A stretch of 64,000 nucleotides of DNA from Arthrobacter ipis (lineage in GTDB: Bacteria; Actinomycetota; Actinomycetes; Actinomycetales; Micrococcaceae), in assembly GCF_014694315.1 (NCBI RefSeq), contig NZ_JAAOXD010000003.1:959741-1023740 (forward strand), given 5' to 3'. Of this stretch, positions 17,318 to 26,180 are shown one piece after another. The notes beneath the pieces were generated by a model. The model saw only the letters and a program-made list of their open reading frames with translations. It searched no databases and was not told where the DNA came from. The translations under genes were made by a program, and so were the position numbers. The number at the start of each line of letters is the position of its first letter. The first letter of the stretch is position 1.

Positions 17318-17926
17318 ATGTCCACCATGTTCACGCTGACTATCAATCAAACAGACAGCCGGCGCGACGGCGACCGGGTCCCGCATCTCCTCAAGGACCT
17401 GCGGCATATCCCGGCGCGACTGGACTTCGACCGCTCCGTGGAGGACGAGGTGCAGGGCATCGTGGATTGCCCGCACCAGGCGGTGGATGCCGCCCTGATC
17501 GCACTCCGCTGCGGGAGCTGGTACGTGGGGATCGGCGTGGGCCCGGTGAATGAGCCGCTGCCGAACCAGATCAAGGACGCCAGCGGGCACGGCCTCATCT
17601 ACGCCCGCCGCGCCGTGGACCGCCTCCACAACAGCAAAGAGCGCATCCCCGTGGCCGTGGAGGGTCCCCTGACGGACGTCGCGGCGGAATCCGAGTCGGT
17701 GCTCCGCCTGCTGGGCCACATAGTCCGGGACAGGAGCGAGGCCGAGTGGCGCGTGCTTGACCTGATGACCCCGGGGGTGCGCGGCCAGCAGAAGACTGTC
17801 GCCGCCGAACTCGGCATTACGTCCCAGGCTGTCAGCAAGGCTGTGGCGAGGTCGCAGTGGAACGAGGAGCACGCAGCCCGGCCGGCAGCGGCAAGGCTCC
17901 TCTCGATGATCCTCGACGTGCGGTAG
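17318..17926 (+). CDS. SatD-like protein with C-terminal helix-turn-helix
   Basis: 202 residues. The N-terminus (FTLTINQTDSRRDGDRV) resembles the SatD start, where a short strand leads to a conserved Ser-Arg. The C-terminal segment KTVAAELGITSQAVSKAVAR (about 158-177) reads as a DNA-binding helix-turn-helix. It is probably a regulator, but the target is unknown. Two in-frame ATGs (17318 and 17327) are possible starts. It converges on the Cof-type phosphatase gene with a 28-base gap. Function assignment is tentative. Confidence 0.6.
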   Translation: MSTMFTLTINQTDSRRDGDRVPHLLKDLRHIPARLDFDRSVEDEVQGIVDCPHQAVDAALIALRCGSWYVGIGVGPVNEPLPNQIKDASGHGLIYARRAVDRLHNSKERIPVAVEGPLTDVAAESESVLRLLGHIVRDRSEAEWRVLDLMTPGVRGQQKTVAAELGITSQAVSKAVARSQWNEEHAARPAAARLLSMILDVR

Positions 17927-17954
17927 AGCCGCCAGCTACAACTAAAGCCGCCTG

Positions 17955-18800
17955 TTACAAAAGGCTGCGCAGCACGTGGGCGGCGCCGTCGTCGTATACC
18001 GACTTGGTGACCTCGTCCGCCGCGGCGACCACTTCCTCCGGAGCCTGGCCCATGGCCACCCCGCGGCCCGCCCAGGTGAGCATCTCGATGTCGTTTCGGC
18101 CGTCGCCGATGGCAACCGTCGCGGCCGGATCGACGCCAAGGCGGCTGCGGAGATTCTCCAGCGCGCTGGCCTTGGTGACTCCGGCAGCCGCGATATCCAG
18201 CCACGCGGTCCAGCCCACCGAGTAGGTCACACCGGCAAGGCCGATATGCTCGATGGCTTCGTTGAACTCCTCCGGCGTGTTCTCCGCACTGAAGACGACG
18301 ACGCGGACGGCCGTGGCCTCGAGCATGGTTTGGAAGTCCACGCCGATGGCCTCGACACCGAAGCTCGCGTCCTGGAAGCGCTCGGTGGAGAGGAAGTTCC
18401 CGTCCTCGTCCTCCAGCGCATATTTCGCCGCCGGCAGGCGCTTGCGGAGGGCGCGAAGCGCCGGGCCAGGATCAAAGGTGGCCTTGTGGATGATGTCGTA
18501 GCCGCTCGGCAGTCCGGGGTCCAGGCGCAGCGTCACGCCGCCGTTGCAGCAGACAGCGTAACCGCGGTCCAGGCCGATCTGTTCGAGGATGGGAAGGGTC
18601 GCGTTAAGCGAGCGTCCGGTGGCGATCATGACCTCGTGCCCGGCCGCCACCACAGCCTGTGCGGCGTCGCGGACCGGAGCGGACATGTGGCCGTCGTGGT
18701 CTACCAGGGTGCCGTCCACGTCCAGGGCGATCATGAGTTTCTGTTGTGCTTCTCGCCGGTCTTCGATGCCGGCGGCTGAGGATTCAGTCAATGTAGTCAT
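17955..18800 (-). CDS. Cof-type HAD-IIB phosphatase
   Basis: 281-residue haloacid-dehalogenase-type hydrolase. Motif I is DVDGTLVD; the cap domain has the IIB layout, and the C-terminal motif is AIGDGRNDIEML with a preceding Lys (GVTKASALENL). These enzymes dephosphorylate sugar phosphates or cofactors such as FMN and PLP; the substrate is not visible. The start at 18800 has AGGA only three bases upstream, so a later start at MIALDVDG cannot be excluded. It lies downstream of serS but is separated from it by a strong hairpin. Confidence 0.87.
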   Translation of the reverse strand: MTTLTESSAAGIEDRREAQQKLMIALDVDGTLVDHDGHMSAPVRDAAQAVVAAGHEVMIATGRSLNATLPILEQIGLDRGYAVCCNGGVTLRLDPGLPSGYDIIHKATFDPGPALRALRKRLPAAKYALEDEDGNFLSTERFQDASFGVEAIGVDFQTMLEATAVRVVVFSAENTPEEFNEAIEHIGLAGVTYSVGWTAWLDIAAAGVTKASALENLRSRLGVDPAATVAIGDGRNDIEMLTWAGRGVAMGQAPEEVVAAADEVTKSVYDDGAAHVLRSLL

Positions 18801-18864
18801 GCTTCCTAGTAGAGCAGGTGCCCCTGACACCAGCTAGGACGCAGAGCACAGCAGCGTGTGAACA

Positions 18865-18909
18865 GCGGGTAAATACTCACAGGTTGTCCCGGTGTGAGTA
18901 TTTACCCGC
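18865..18909. terminator. Perfect 16-bp hairpin downstream of serS
   Basis: Arms 18865-18880 (gcgggtaaatactcac) and 18894-18909 match exactly around a 13-nt loop. On the minus strand it begins 30 bases after the serS stop. It has an AT-rich lower arm and no T-run. It may end serS transcription or be a dispersed palindrome. Confidence 0.55.
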
Positions 18910-18939
18910 CAGGCGGACTTCCGCTTAGAGAACCGGCTC

Positions 18940-20220
18940 CTAAAGAACGGGGAGAACCTCAAGGCCGCCGAGGTACTTCTGCAGGGCCGTAGGCACGTTG
19001 ACCGAGCCGTCGGCGTTCTGGTGGTGCTCCAGGAGGGCCACGATCCAGCGCGTGGTTGCCAGCGTGCCGTTGAGTGTGGCCACAGCACGGGTGCCCTTGG
19101 GGCTGCCGTCCTCGGTGAACACGCGCTCACGGATGTTCAGGCGGCGCGCCTGGAACGTGGTGCAGTTGGACGTGGACGTCAGCTCGCGGTACGCGCCCTG
19201 CGTGGGGACCCATGCTTCGCAGTCGAACTTGCGGGCCGCGGACATGCCGAGGTCGCCGGCGGCGGTGTCGATCACGCGGTACGGAAGCTCGCACTTGGCC
19301 AGCATCTGCTCTTCCCAGGCCAGCAGGCGCTCGTGTTCGGCCGCGGCTTCTTCCACCGTGGTGTAGATGAACATCTCCACCTTGTTGAACTGGTGGACGC
19401 GGATGATCCCGCGGGTGTCCTTGCCGTGCGAACCGGCCTCGCGGCGGTAGCAGGAGCTTTGGCCGGCGAAGCGGATGGGGCCGGCGGAGAGGTCAAGGAT
19501 CTCGTCCGCGTGGTATCCGGCGAGGGGCACCTCCGAGGTGCCCACCAGGTAAAGGTCGTCCTCGGCGAGACGGTAGATCTCGGCGTCGTGCTTTACGTCG
19601 AATCCGGTGCCCTGCATTGTCTCGGGGCGGACGAGGGTGGGGGTGATCATGGGGATGAAGCCTGCCTCGATCGCCTGTTCCATGGCCATCTGCAGCAAGG
19701 CCATTTCCAGCCGGGCGCCCACGCCGCGGAGGAAGTAGAAGCGTGCCCCGGAGACCTTCGCGCCGCGCTCCATATCGATCGCGCCGATCAGCTCGCCGAT
19801 TTCGAGGTGGTCGCGGGGCTCGAAGTCAGGGAATTCGCGCGGCGCGCCCACGGTCTTGACCACAACGTAGTCGTCCTCGCCCCCTGACGGCACGCCGTTT
19901 TCAATGAGGTTGGGGATGGTGCGCAGCAGTTCTTCCTGCTTGGCCTGTGCTGCGTCGGCCTCGGCCGAGGCGGCCTTCACCGCACCCGCAAGTTCGCGGA
20001 CCTCGGCTAGCAGCGCCTGCTTTTCCTCGCCCTTGGCCTGAGCCACCTTCTTGCCGAACACGTTCTGCTCGGCGCGGAGGTTCTCAAAGCTGATCAGCGC
20101 TGTGCGGCGGGCGGCGTCTGCGTCGATGATCGCGTCCACCAGGGTTTCGTCCGCACCGCGGGCGCGCTGGCTGGCGCGGAACTTGTCCGGATTTTCGCTG
20201 AGGTCTTTTACGTCGATCAC
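18940..20220 (-). CDS. serS: Seryl-tRNA synthetase
   Basis: Charges tRNA-Ser. The class II synthetase of 426 residues has an N-terminal coiled-coil arm (about 27-100), motif 2 in [20 protein letters not shown], and motif 3 near the C-terminus ([17 protein letters not shown]). It starts with the GTG at 20220 ([11 protein letters not shown]), the usual beginning of the family in this group; the ORF before it is not homologous. It is divergent from the lipid kinase gene, with 55 bases between. Confidence 0.96.
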   Translation of the reverse strand: MIDVKDLSENPDKFRASQRARGADETLVDAIIDADAARRTALISFENLRAEQNVFGKKVAQAKGEEKQALLAEVRELAGAVKAASAEADAAQAKQEELLRTIPNLIENGVPSGGEDDYVVVKTVGAPREFPDFEPRDHLEIGELIGAIDMERGAKVSGARFYFLRGVGARLEMALLQMAMEQAIEAGFIPMITPTLVRPETMQGTGFDVKHDAEIYRLAEDDLYLVGTSEVPLAGYHADEILDLSAGPIRFAGQSSCYRREAGSHGKDTRGIIRVHQFNKVEMFIYTTVEEAAAEHERLLAWEEQMLAKCELPYRVIDTAAGDLGMSAARKFDCEAWVPTQGAYRELTSTSNCTTFQARRLNIRERVFTEDGSPKGTRAVATLNGTLATTRWIVALLEHHQNADGSVNVPTALQKYLGGLEVLPVL

Positions 20221-20275
20221 CAGACAAGGGTATCGAATCTGCGGGACACTCCGGGCGGGATAGTGTTGGAGCACC

Positions 20276-21352
20276 ATGAGCGACCTGCTTCTTTACGTCT
20301 TGATCGCTGCAGCGCTGGCCTTCGCCGTCTCCAGTTGGTGGGGCGTGCGCAGGCTGAAGGCCCTGCATGTCCGCAGCGCCGTGCGGGAGGCGGCCCACGA
20401 ACACGGCCTGGAACGCCAGCGCGTCGCCGTCATCCTCAACCCCATCAAAGCCAAGGCCGATGAAGCCCGCGCCACCATCCAGCGCGCCTGCCTGACTGCC
20501 GGCTGGGAGGAGCCGCGGTTCTTCGAAACGACTGTAGAGGACCCGGGCCACTCGCAGGTCCGGGCGGCGCTGGAGTACGGGGCCGACGTCGTTCTTGTGG
20601 GCGGCGGCGACGGTACAGTGCGCGTGGCAGCTGAGGCCCTTGCGCACACCGGGGTGGCCATGGGCCTGATCCCCCTCGGCACCGGCAACCTGCTGGCCCG
20701 CAACGTGGACCTGAACGTCTACGACCTGTACGGCAACATCCAGACAGCGCTGTTCGGCCACCAGCGGTTCATCGACACTGCGCGGATGGAAATCGAGAAC
20801 TCGCTCACCGGCCACTCCTCGAGCCACTCGTTCCTCGTCATGGCCGGCATCGGCATGGACGCCGAGGTTGTGGGTGACACGAACGATGGCCTCAAGCGCG
20901 CCGTCGGCTGGCTTGCCTACACGGAAGCAGGAGTCCGCCATCTTCCCGGGCGCAGGAAGAAGGTAGCCATCTCGCTGGATGACCAGCCTGACCAGTCGAG
21001 GAAGATCCGCAGCGTCCTTTTTGCCAATTGCGGCCTGGTGCCGGGCGGCATCGATTTCATCCCGCAGGCCATGATCGACGACGGGATGCTGGACGTGGTG
21101 GTCATGAGCCCCCGCAGCGCCTTGGGCTGGCTGGCGATGTACGCCAAGATCCTGTTCAAGCACAAGCGGCATCTGCCCGTCATGAGCATGTACCGTTCCG
21201 GCAAGGTGGTCATCAGGTGCCCGGAACCCATGCCCACCCAGCTCGACGGCGACACGTCGGGGGACGCCACGAAGGTAACGGTCCAGGTGGAGCCGGGATC
21301 GCTGCTGGTGCGGGTCAGGGAAGAAACCGCGCGCCTGGGGACGCGCCCCTAG
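20276..21352 (+). CDS. Diacylglycerol/lipid kinase family protein
   Basis: 358 residues with an N-terminal membrane helix (about 4-21) followed by a DAGK catalytic domain: nucleotide motif GGGDGT (109-114), then [13 protein letters not shown]. The C-terminal domain contains [14 protein letters not shown] and [13 protein letters not shown]. It probably phosphorylates diacylglycerol or a related lipid at the membrane. Its stop (TAG) interlocks with the stop of the small minus-strand gene in a shared CTAG. Confidence 0.88.
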   Translation: MSDLLLYVLIAAALAFAVSSWWGVRRLKALHVRSAVREAAHEHGLERQRVAVILNPIKAKADEARATIQRACLTAGWEEPRFFETTVEDPGHSQVRAALEYGADVVLVGGGDGTVRVAAEALAHTGVAMGLIPLGTGNLLARNVDLNVYDLYGNIQTALFGHQRFIDTARMEIENSLTGHSSSHSFLVMAGIGMDAEVVGDTNDGLKRAVGWLAYTEAGVRHLPGRRKKVAISLDDQPDQSRKIRSVLFANCGLVPGGIDFIPQAMIDDGMLDVVVMSPRSALGWLAMYAKILFKHKRHLPVMSMYRSGKVVIRCPEPMPTQLDGDTSGDATKVTVQVEPGSLLVRVREETARLGTRP

Positions 21353-21564
21353 GCTGACTGCGCGGTGCCTGCGTGCTTTGCGGACTCGGCAGCGGCCTTA
21401 GCGGCTGCCCGGGCCTCGGACTGTTCGCGGATCATGGCCTGCTCCTCTTCGAAACGCAGGCGGTCCGCACGATCGGCCTCATCCCCGTCCCAGTCCTGGT
21501 TCTCAGCTGTGGGCTTTGGGTTGACAATCATTCCCTGGCCGTCATTGTCATTCTTGTCCGACAT
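21349..21564 (-). CDS. Small charged hypothetical protein
   Basis: 71 residues, rich in Asp, Glu, Arg and Ala, with a predicted helix from about residue 30 onward (RLRFEEEQAMIREQSEARAA). No cysteine and no known domain. AAAGGAG before the ATG is a strong ribosome site, supporting a real gene despite its size. It ends in a four-base overlap with the convergent lipid kinase gene. Confidence 0.7.
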   Translation of the reverse strand: MSDKNDNDGQGMIVNPKPTAENQDWDGDEADRADRLRFEEEQAMIREQSEARAAAKAAAESAKHAGTAQSA

Positions 21565-21656
21565 GACCCGCTCCTTTCGCTGGGGCCATCCCTTTGTTGA
21601 TCATGCAAGCATACGCACAGCAACATTTGCAGGGAAGTGCCCCGCGGGGCATTTAT

Positions 21657-22634
21657 CTACGCTGAAGGCGAAGCTTCCACCGGCAACTCCGAACCCAGGG
21701 ATCCGCCACCGAGTATCCCTTTGACCCAATCATGCGCTGCCCGGAATGCCTCGTCGGACGTGTGCTCGGGCACTATGGCCGCCTGCGCATCGGCACGGCC
21801 GTAGGAACCGAGGAACCGCGTGGCGGGGCTGATGCGGTGCAGGCCGGCGAGGGCGTCGGCCACCCGCGCATCGCCTACGTGGCCGTCGGCGTCGATGCTG
21901 AAGAAGTAGTGCCCCAGGTACTGCCCAGTGGGCCTGGACTCAATGCGGCTCAGGTTAACGCCCCGGGTGGCGAACTGGTCCAGGATTTCCATCAGCGCGC
22001 CCGGCCGGTCCTCGGGAAGGGGCACCACGACCGTTGTCTTGTCCGCGCCGGTCCGGGCCGGCAGGACGCCCGGACGGCCGACCAGGATGAACCGGGTCAC
22101 GGCGCCGGGATTGTCACCGATGTTCTGGGCCACCACGCTGAGTCCGGGCTGCTCGGCGGCGACAATCGGCGCGCAGATGGCGGCGTCATAGTGCCCATCA
22201 TCCTCCAGCAGGCCCATCGCAGCGGCGGCCGTAGAAGAACCCGGAATGTATTCTGCGCCGGGAATATGTTCGTCTACCCACAGCCGGCACTGAGCCCAGG
22301 CGTGCCCGTGCGTGGAGATCCGGCGGATCCGGGAAAGCTCGACGCCGGGCCGCGCCACCAGCACGAAGCTGATGGGCACGAGGGCCTCACGGATGATTCG
22401 GAGCTCCTGCCCGGTGGCAATGGCATCCAGGGTGGCCGTGACGCCGCCCTCCACCGAGTTCTCGATGGGCACCATCGCCGCATCGGCCGACCCGTCACGC
22501 ACACGGTCCAGCGCCGCGTTGACGTTGGAGGACGGGATGCGCACGGCTTCGGCCGCATCCGGAACCTGCAGGAGCGCCGCCTCCGTGAACGTGCCCTCGG
22601 GGCCGAGGAAGGTGTAGGTACGGCGGGCGGGCAT
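21657..22634 (-). CDS. pheA: Prephenate dehydratase
   Basis: Converts prephenate to phenylpyruvate for phenylalanine synthesis. The 325-residue protein has the catalytic domain opening YTFLGPEGTFTEAAL, the VPIENSVEGGV segment and an ACT regulatory domain (about 195-275) with RPGALMEILDQFATRGVNLS and the ESRP phenylalanine-binding motif. It is monofunctional, without a chorismate mutase domain. The ATG at 22634 has AAAGGAA upstream. A C-terminal extension of about 40 residues follows the ACT domain. Confidence 0.95.
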   Translation of the reverse strand: MPARRTYTFLGPEGTFTEAALLQVPDAAEAVRIPSSNVNAALDRVRDGSADAAMVPIENSVEGGVTATLDAIATGQELRIIREALVPISFVLVARPGVELSRIRRISTHGHAWAQCRLWVDEHIPGAEYIPGSSTAAAAMGLLEDDGHYDAAICAPIVAAEQPGLSVVAQNIGDNPGAVTRFILVGRPGVLPARTGADKTTVVVPLPEDRPGALMEILDQFATRGVNLSRIESRPTGQYLGHYFFSIDADGHVGDARVADALAGLHRISPATRFLGSYGRADAQAAIVPEHTSDEAFRAAHDWVKGILGGGSLGSELPVEASPSA

Positions 22635-22681
22635 GGTATTCCTTTGCGGGTATGGGAAGGGCAGAGCGACGGCGAAGTGGC

Positions 22682-23008
22682 CTACAGAACCACGGGCTTG
22701 AGGCCGTTGTCGGACACCAGCGGCTTGCCGGATTCCAGCCACTGGTCCATCCCGCCGGCCACGTTGACCGCCGTATACCCCTGGCCCACCAGCCACTGGG
22801 CTGCGCGGAAGGAACGCCCGCCGGTGCGGCAGATGACGTACAGATCCTCGTCCGGATCGAGGTCGTCCAGCTTGCCGGGCAGCTGGTCCAGGGGGATGTG
22901 CAGGGCGCCCTCAGCGTGCCCGGCCGCCCATTCGTAGTCCTCCCGCACGTCCAGGATGGTGGCATCCGCGGGGACGTCCGTCACGGTGACGGTATCGAAG
23001 TCGCTCAT
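22682..23008 (-). CDS. Rhodanese-like domain protein
   Basis: 108-residue single-domain sulfurtransferase, GlpE-like in size. The active-site loop is CRTGGRS, with the conserved opening ILDVREDYEWAAGHAEGALHIPLDQL. It probably carries or transfers sulfane sulfur in the cytosol. It lies 47 bases upstream of pheA on the same strand and is divergent from the amidase. Confidence 0.9.
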   Translation of the reverse strand: MSDFDTVTVTDVPADATILDVREDYEWAAGHAEGALHIPLDQLPGKLDDLDPDEDLYVICRTGGRSFRAAQWLVGQGYTAVNVAGGMDQWLESGKPLVSDNGLKPVVL

Positions 23009-23130
23009 GGGAGTCCTCTCCTTGGCCTCAAGCTTTCAGCTCCAGCGTATCGCCAGCGCAGCACCCCGTACCCTTCGGCCGGCACAGGTTACGCTGGTCC
23101 GAAGCCCGCGAGCCGCCGCAAAGGAGCACA

Positions 23131-24561
23131 GTGTCCGCCCCACACCGCCTCGCTGACATCCATCGACTGCCGGCAGTGCAACTGCGGGCCGCCCTGCGTT
23201 CCGGGGAGGTCTCCGCCCGCGAAGTCACGGCGCATTTCCTGGCGCGGATCGAGGAATCGAACCCGAGGCTGGGGGCCTTCATCACCGTCACCGGGCCGAG
23301 GGCGATGGCCGAGGCCGCCGCCGCAGACGCTCTGTTCGCCCGGCGTCACCCGGACCAGCCGCTCCCGCCCCTGCACGGGATCCCGGTCGCCTTCAAGGAC
23401 CTCACGGATGTTGCCGGTGTGGTCACCACCCACGGCAGCGCAGCGCTGGACCGCCGTCCGGCCCCGGCCGACGGCGCCCTCGCCGCAACCCTCAGGGGCG
23501 CCGGTGCAATCTCCCTCGGCAAGACGCAGGTTCCCGAATTCGGGCTGACGGCCTACAGCGAAAACCGCATCGCACCGCCGTCGCGCAATCCCCATGCCCT
23601 GAGCAGGAGCTCGGGGGGTTCGTCCGGCGGCAGCGCCGCTGCCGTGGCGGCGGGACTGGTGCCGTTCGCACCCGGAACCGACGGCGGAGGATCTATCCGA
23701 ATCCCGGCGGCGGCATGCGGCCTGCTGGGCCTGAAACCCGGCAGGGGCGTGGTCCCTGCGGGTGAAAGCAGCGGGGACCCCGCCGGACTGGTGGTGGCCG
23801 GACCGCTTGCGCGCTCTGCGGGCGATGCCGCATTGCTGCTGGACGTCCTGGCCTCCAACGGCGCCAACTATTTGGACGCCGTAGGCCGCGCGCCCGCTCC
23901 GCTGCGGATCGGCGTCAGCCTGGACAGCCCCTGGGCCGGAATTTTCCCGTTTACCCCTGACCCGGAGGCACTGGACGCGCTGGACGCCGGCGTCCGGCTG
24001 CTCACCGCGGCCGGGCACGACGTCGCCGAGGCTGAGATCCGGTACGACAACCGTTACCCCGACGCGTTCACCACCGCCTGGACGGCAGGAGTGGGTGCGG
24101 CCCGGATTGCGCCGCACCGCGAGGCCCTGCTGACGCCGCTGACGCGCACGTTCCGGCGGCGCGCGCAGCAGCGGAGCGCCGCCAAGCTCAACGAATGCCT
24201 GGCGTTCCTGCGGCAATTCGCGCGCGACACCCTGGCGCAGTACTCAGCCTGGGACCTGATCCTGACGCCTGCCCTGGCCCAGACACCGCGCCCGGTGGGC
24301 TGGTTCACCGGGTCGGGCCACGGGGACGGCCGCTGGCCGGCGTCGGAATGGGCAGGCGACGCCGACGGCGACTACCGCAGGCAGTGCGAGTTCGCACCAT
24401 GGTCATCCATGGTCAATGTGTGCGGCCTTCCGGCCGTCAGCATTCCCGTGCACTGGACCGGGGGCAGCCCTGGAGCCGGACTGCCGATGGGCATCCAACT
24501 GATCGGCCGGCCCGGCTCGGAGGCGCTTCTCCTGCAGGTTGCGGCCCAGCTGGGGTTCTGA
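23131..24561 (+). CDS. Amidase (amidase signature family)
   Basis: 476-residue hydrolase with the Ser-cisSer-Lys triad: Lys89 (VAFKDLTDVAG), Ser164 (SGGSSGGSAA) and Ser188 (TDGGGSIR). It hydrolyses an amide whose identity is not visible. It is not the GatA subunit, since no gatC or gatB is near. It starts with GTG after AAAGGAG at 23131. The phosphotransferase gene follows after 42 bases and may be cotranscribed. Confidence 0.92.
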   Translation: MSAPHRLADIHRLPAVQLRAALRSGEVSAREVTAHFLARIEESNPRLGAFITVTGPRAMAEAAAADALFARRHPDQPLPPLHGIPVAFKDLTDVAGVVTTHGSAALDRRPAPADGALAATLRGAGAISLGKTQVPEFGLTAYSENRIAPPSRNPHALSRSSGGSSGGSAAAVAAGLVPFAPGTDGGGSIRIPAAACGLLGLKPGRGVVPAGESSGDPAGLVVAGPLARSAGDAALLLDVLASNGANYLDAVGRAPAPLRIGVSLDSPWAGIFPFTPDPEALDALDAGVRLLTAAGHDVAEAEIRYDNRYPDAFTTAWTAGVGAARIAPHREALLTPLTRTFRRRAQQRSAAKLNECLAFLRQFARDTLAQYSAWDLILTPALAQTPRPVGWFTGSGHGDGRWPASEWAGDADGDYRRQCEFAPWSSMVNVCGLPAVSIPVHWTGGSPGAGLPMGIQLIGRPGSEALLLQVAAQLGF

Positions 24562-24603
24562 GCGCCTCCTCGGGTTCCTCTTGCCCGGGCGTACGCTTGC
24601 CGG

Positions 24604-25449
24604 GTGGATCCTGGAACGCGCCTCCCTGCCGAGAACCGCATCTACATTCCTGCCCCCGGCGAGGAGAGCGACGTCGAACTCCTGCCGGCAGGCGACGTCA
24701 CCGACGGCGTGGTGCGGGTTGGCGGAACGGTGCGCCGGCCGCACCAGCCGCAAAGCTATGCCGCGGCGGATTACCTGGACTGGCTGGAGGACGCCGGCTT
24801 CGAGGGATCGCCCCGATTCCTCGGCCGGGACAGCGCGGGCCGTGACGTGCTCACGTTCCTTCCGGGCACATGTGCCGGCGCCGTGCCTGAACAGTGGGCG
24901 CAGTCAGAGGATCTGCTGCGCTCCGTGGCCTGCTTCCTCCGCCGGCTGCATCAGACGTCCGCAGGATATACCCCGTCCAGGCATCCGTTCCCGCCACGGC
25001 CGGTCAGGCAGGACCCGGGCACGCTGGTCTGCCATCTCGATGTAACCCCGCAGAACGTTGTGGTCCGCGGGGGCCCCGCCGCAGGACTCATCGACTTCGA
25101 CCTCGCCGGACTCAGCACCACCTATAAGGATTCCTACAACACTGCCATGCACTGGGTTCCGTTGCGGGATCCGGCCGATGCGTGGGCCGGCTGGGAAATG
25201 GCGGACCCCTTCCGGCGGCTCAGGATTTTCGCTGACGCCTACGGCTGGACACCGGAAGAACGACGGCGGCTTCCACAGTTCGGAGCGGAGGCCGCGGAGC
25301 TCTCGCTCGAACGCATGGAGCATAACGCCCGGAACCTCGGAGGAGGCTGGGCACGCATGTGGCGCGACGGAGTTGGCGAAGTGATCAGCCGCCGCCGGCA
25401 GTGGCTCGAGGACAACGAGGCAAGGCTGACGGCAGCACTGACACGCTAG
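24604..25449 (+). CDS. APH-fold phosphotransferase
   Basis: 281 residues of the aminoglycoside phosphotransferase/choline kinase fold. The catalytic loop is HLDVTPQN (His144, Asp146, Asn151) and the metal site is LIDFDLAG (162-169). The N-lobe is short and lacks a clear glycine loop. It could phosphorylate a small metabolite rather than an antibiotic; there is no resistance context. It starts with a GTG at 24604. Confidence 0.82.
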   Translation: MDPGTRLPAENRIYIPAPGEESDVELLPAGDVTDGVVRVGGTVRRPHQPQSYAAADYLDWLEDAGFEGSPRFLGRDSAGRDVLTFLPGTCAGAVPEQWAQSEDLLRSVACFLRRLHQTSAGYTPSRHPFPPRPVRQDPGTLVCHLDVTPQNVVVRGGPAAGLIDFDLAGLSTTYKDSYNTAMHWVPLRDPADAWAGWEMADPFRRLRIFADAYGWTPEERRRLPQFGAEAAELSLERMEHNARNLGGGWARMWRDGVGEVISRRRQWLEDNEARLTAALTR

Positions 25450-25470
25450 CCTGGCCAGATCACGGCCTAC

Positions 25471-25563
25471 GGTCAGATCGTGCTGGGCTTCGTTCAGATC
25501 GCGCTGGGCTTCGTTCAGATCGTGCTGGGCTTCAGGTAGTGCTGGGCTTCAGATAGTGCTGGA
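25471..25563. repeat. Tandem repeats spanning the DUF4190 stop codon
   Basis: Three 21-base units (25471-25491, 25492-25512, 25513-25533; core TCAGATCGTGCTGGGCTTC) are followed by a 17-base unit and the end of the DUF4190 coding sequence. Read on the minus strand each unit ends in TGA, like the real stop, so the 3' end of the gene appears to have been copied several times. It fills the gap between two convergent genes. Confidence 0.8.
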
Positions 25564-26091
25564 CGTGCTTGCGACGCTCGCCAGGATGGCCAGCCCCACA
25601 ATCGCGAGGACCGTCAGGACGAGGCCGAGATACCCCATCACCAGGCCGGCAATGGCGAAGCCGCGGCCTGACGGTTCACGCCGCAGCGCCATGTGGCCCA
25701 GGATCACGGCGGCCAGCTGCGGCAGGATGAAGACCCCGAAGCCTAAATAGACGGCAATGCCGCAGCACAGACTCGCAATGCTGAGACCCTTCGGCTGGGG
25801 CGCTGCACCGTAGTACGACGGCTGGCCGTACGGGCTGGAATACTGCTGATTGTACTGCTGGCCATATTGTTGCCCGTAGTGCTGGCCGTAGGGGCTCACC
25901 GGCTGGCCGTAGGCACCGCCGGTGCCCGCGTCAGCGTGCTGCCCGCCAAACTGCTGGCCGGGCGGGGAATACAGCGGCGGGTTGTACAACGGCGGGGCCG
26001 GAATGTCCGAACCCTGCTGTTGACCGTACGGCGGTTGCTGGTGGGTGTCCGGTTTCGGCTCGTCGCCGGTTCCGGGACGCTGCTCTGTCAT
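25549..26091 (-). CDS. DUF4190 membrane protein with Gln/Pro/Tyr-rich head
   Basis: 180 residues. The first 100 are low complexity (GQQYGQQYNQQYSSPYGQP-like) and probably disordered. Then come two to three membrane helices with the DUF4190 pattern LSIASLCCGIAVYLGFGVF and ILGHMALRREPSGRGFAIAG. It is probably anchored in the cytoplasmic membrane with a flexible cytosolic head. No function is known. The stop lies inside the tandem repeat array. Confidence 0.82.
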   Translation of the reverse strand: MTEQRPGTGDEPKPDTHQQPPYGQQQGSDIPAPPLYNPPLYSPPGQQFGGQHADAGTGGAYGQPVSPYGQHYGQQYGQQYNQQYSSPYGQPSYYGAAPQPKGLSIASLCCGIAVYLGFGVFILPQLAAVILGHMALRREPSGRGFAIAGLVMGYLGLVLTVLAIVGLAILASVASTSSTI

Positions 26092-26133
26092 GGAAATCCC
26101 CTCATTCTGTCCTCAACAGAACACTACCGCCGT

Positions 26134-26154
26134 CCCCGGCCATTTATGCCGGGG
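26134..26154 (-). terminator. Short hairpin downstream of the NERD gene
   Basis: A 7-bp stem CCCCGGC/GCCGGGG around a 7-nt loop, 26 bases beyond the stop of the minus-strand NERD gene and before the DUF4190 start. It is a modest terminator candidate. Confidence 0.4.
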
Positions 26155-26180
26155 GCATCTGATCAGGGCACTGGCCGCCC

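Noticed and set aside
24604..25449. Antibiotic resistance call for the APH-fold protein
   Set aside because: Only the general kinase motifs are present and the context is metabolic, so a resistance function is not claimed.
25471..25563. CRISPR-like array
   Set aside because: Units are directly adjacent with no spacers, and they derive from the end of the neighbouring gene; no cas genes are present.
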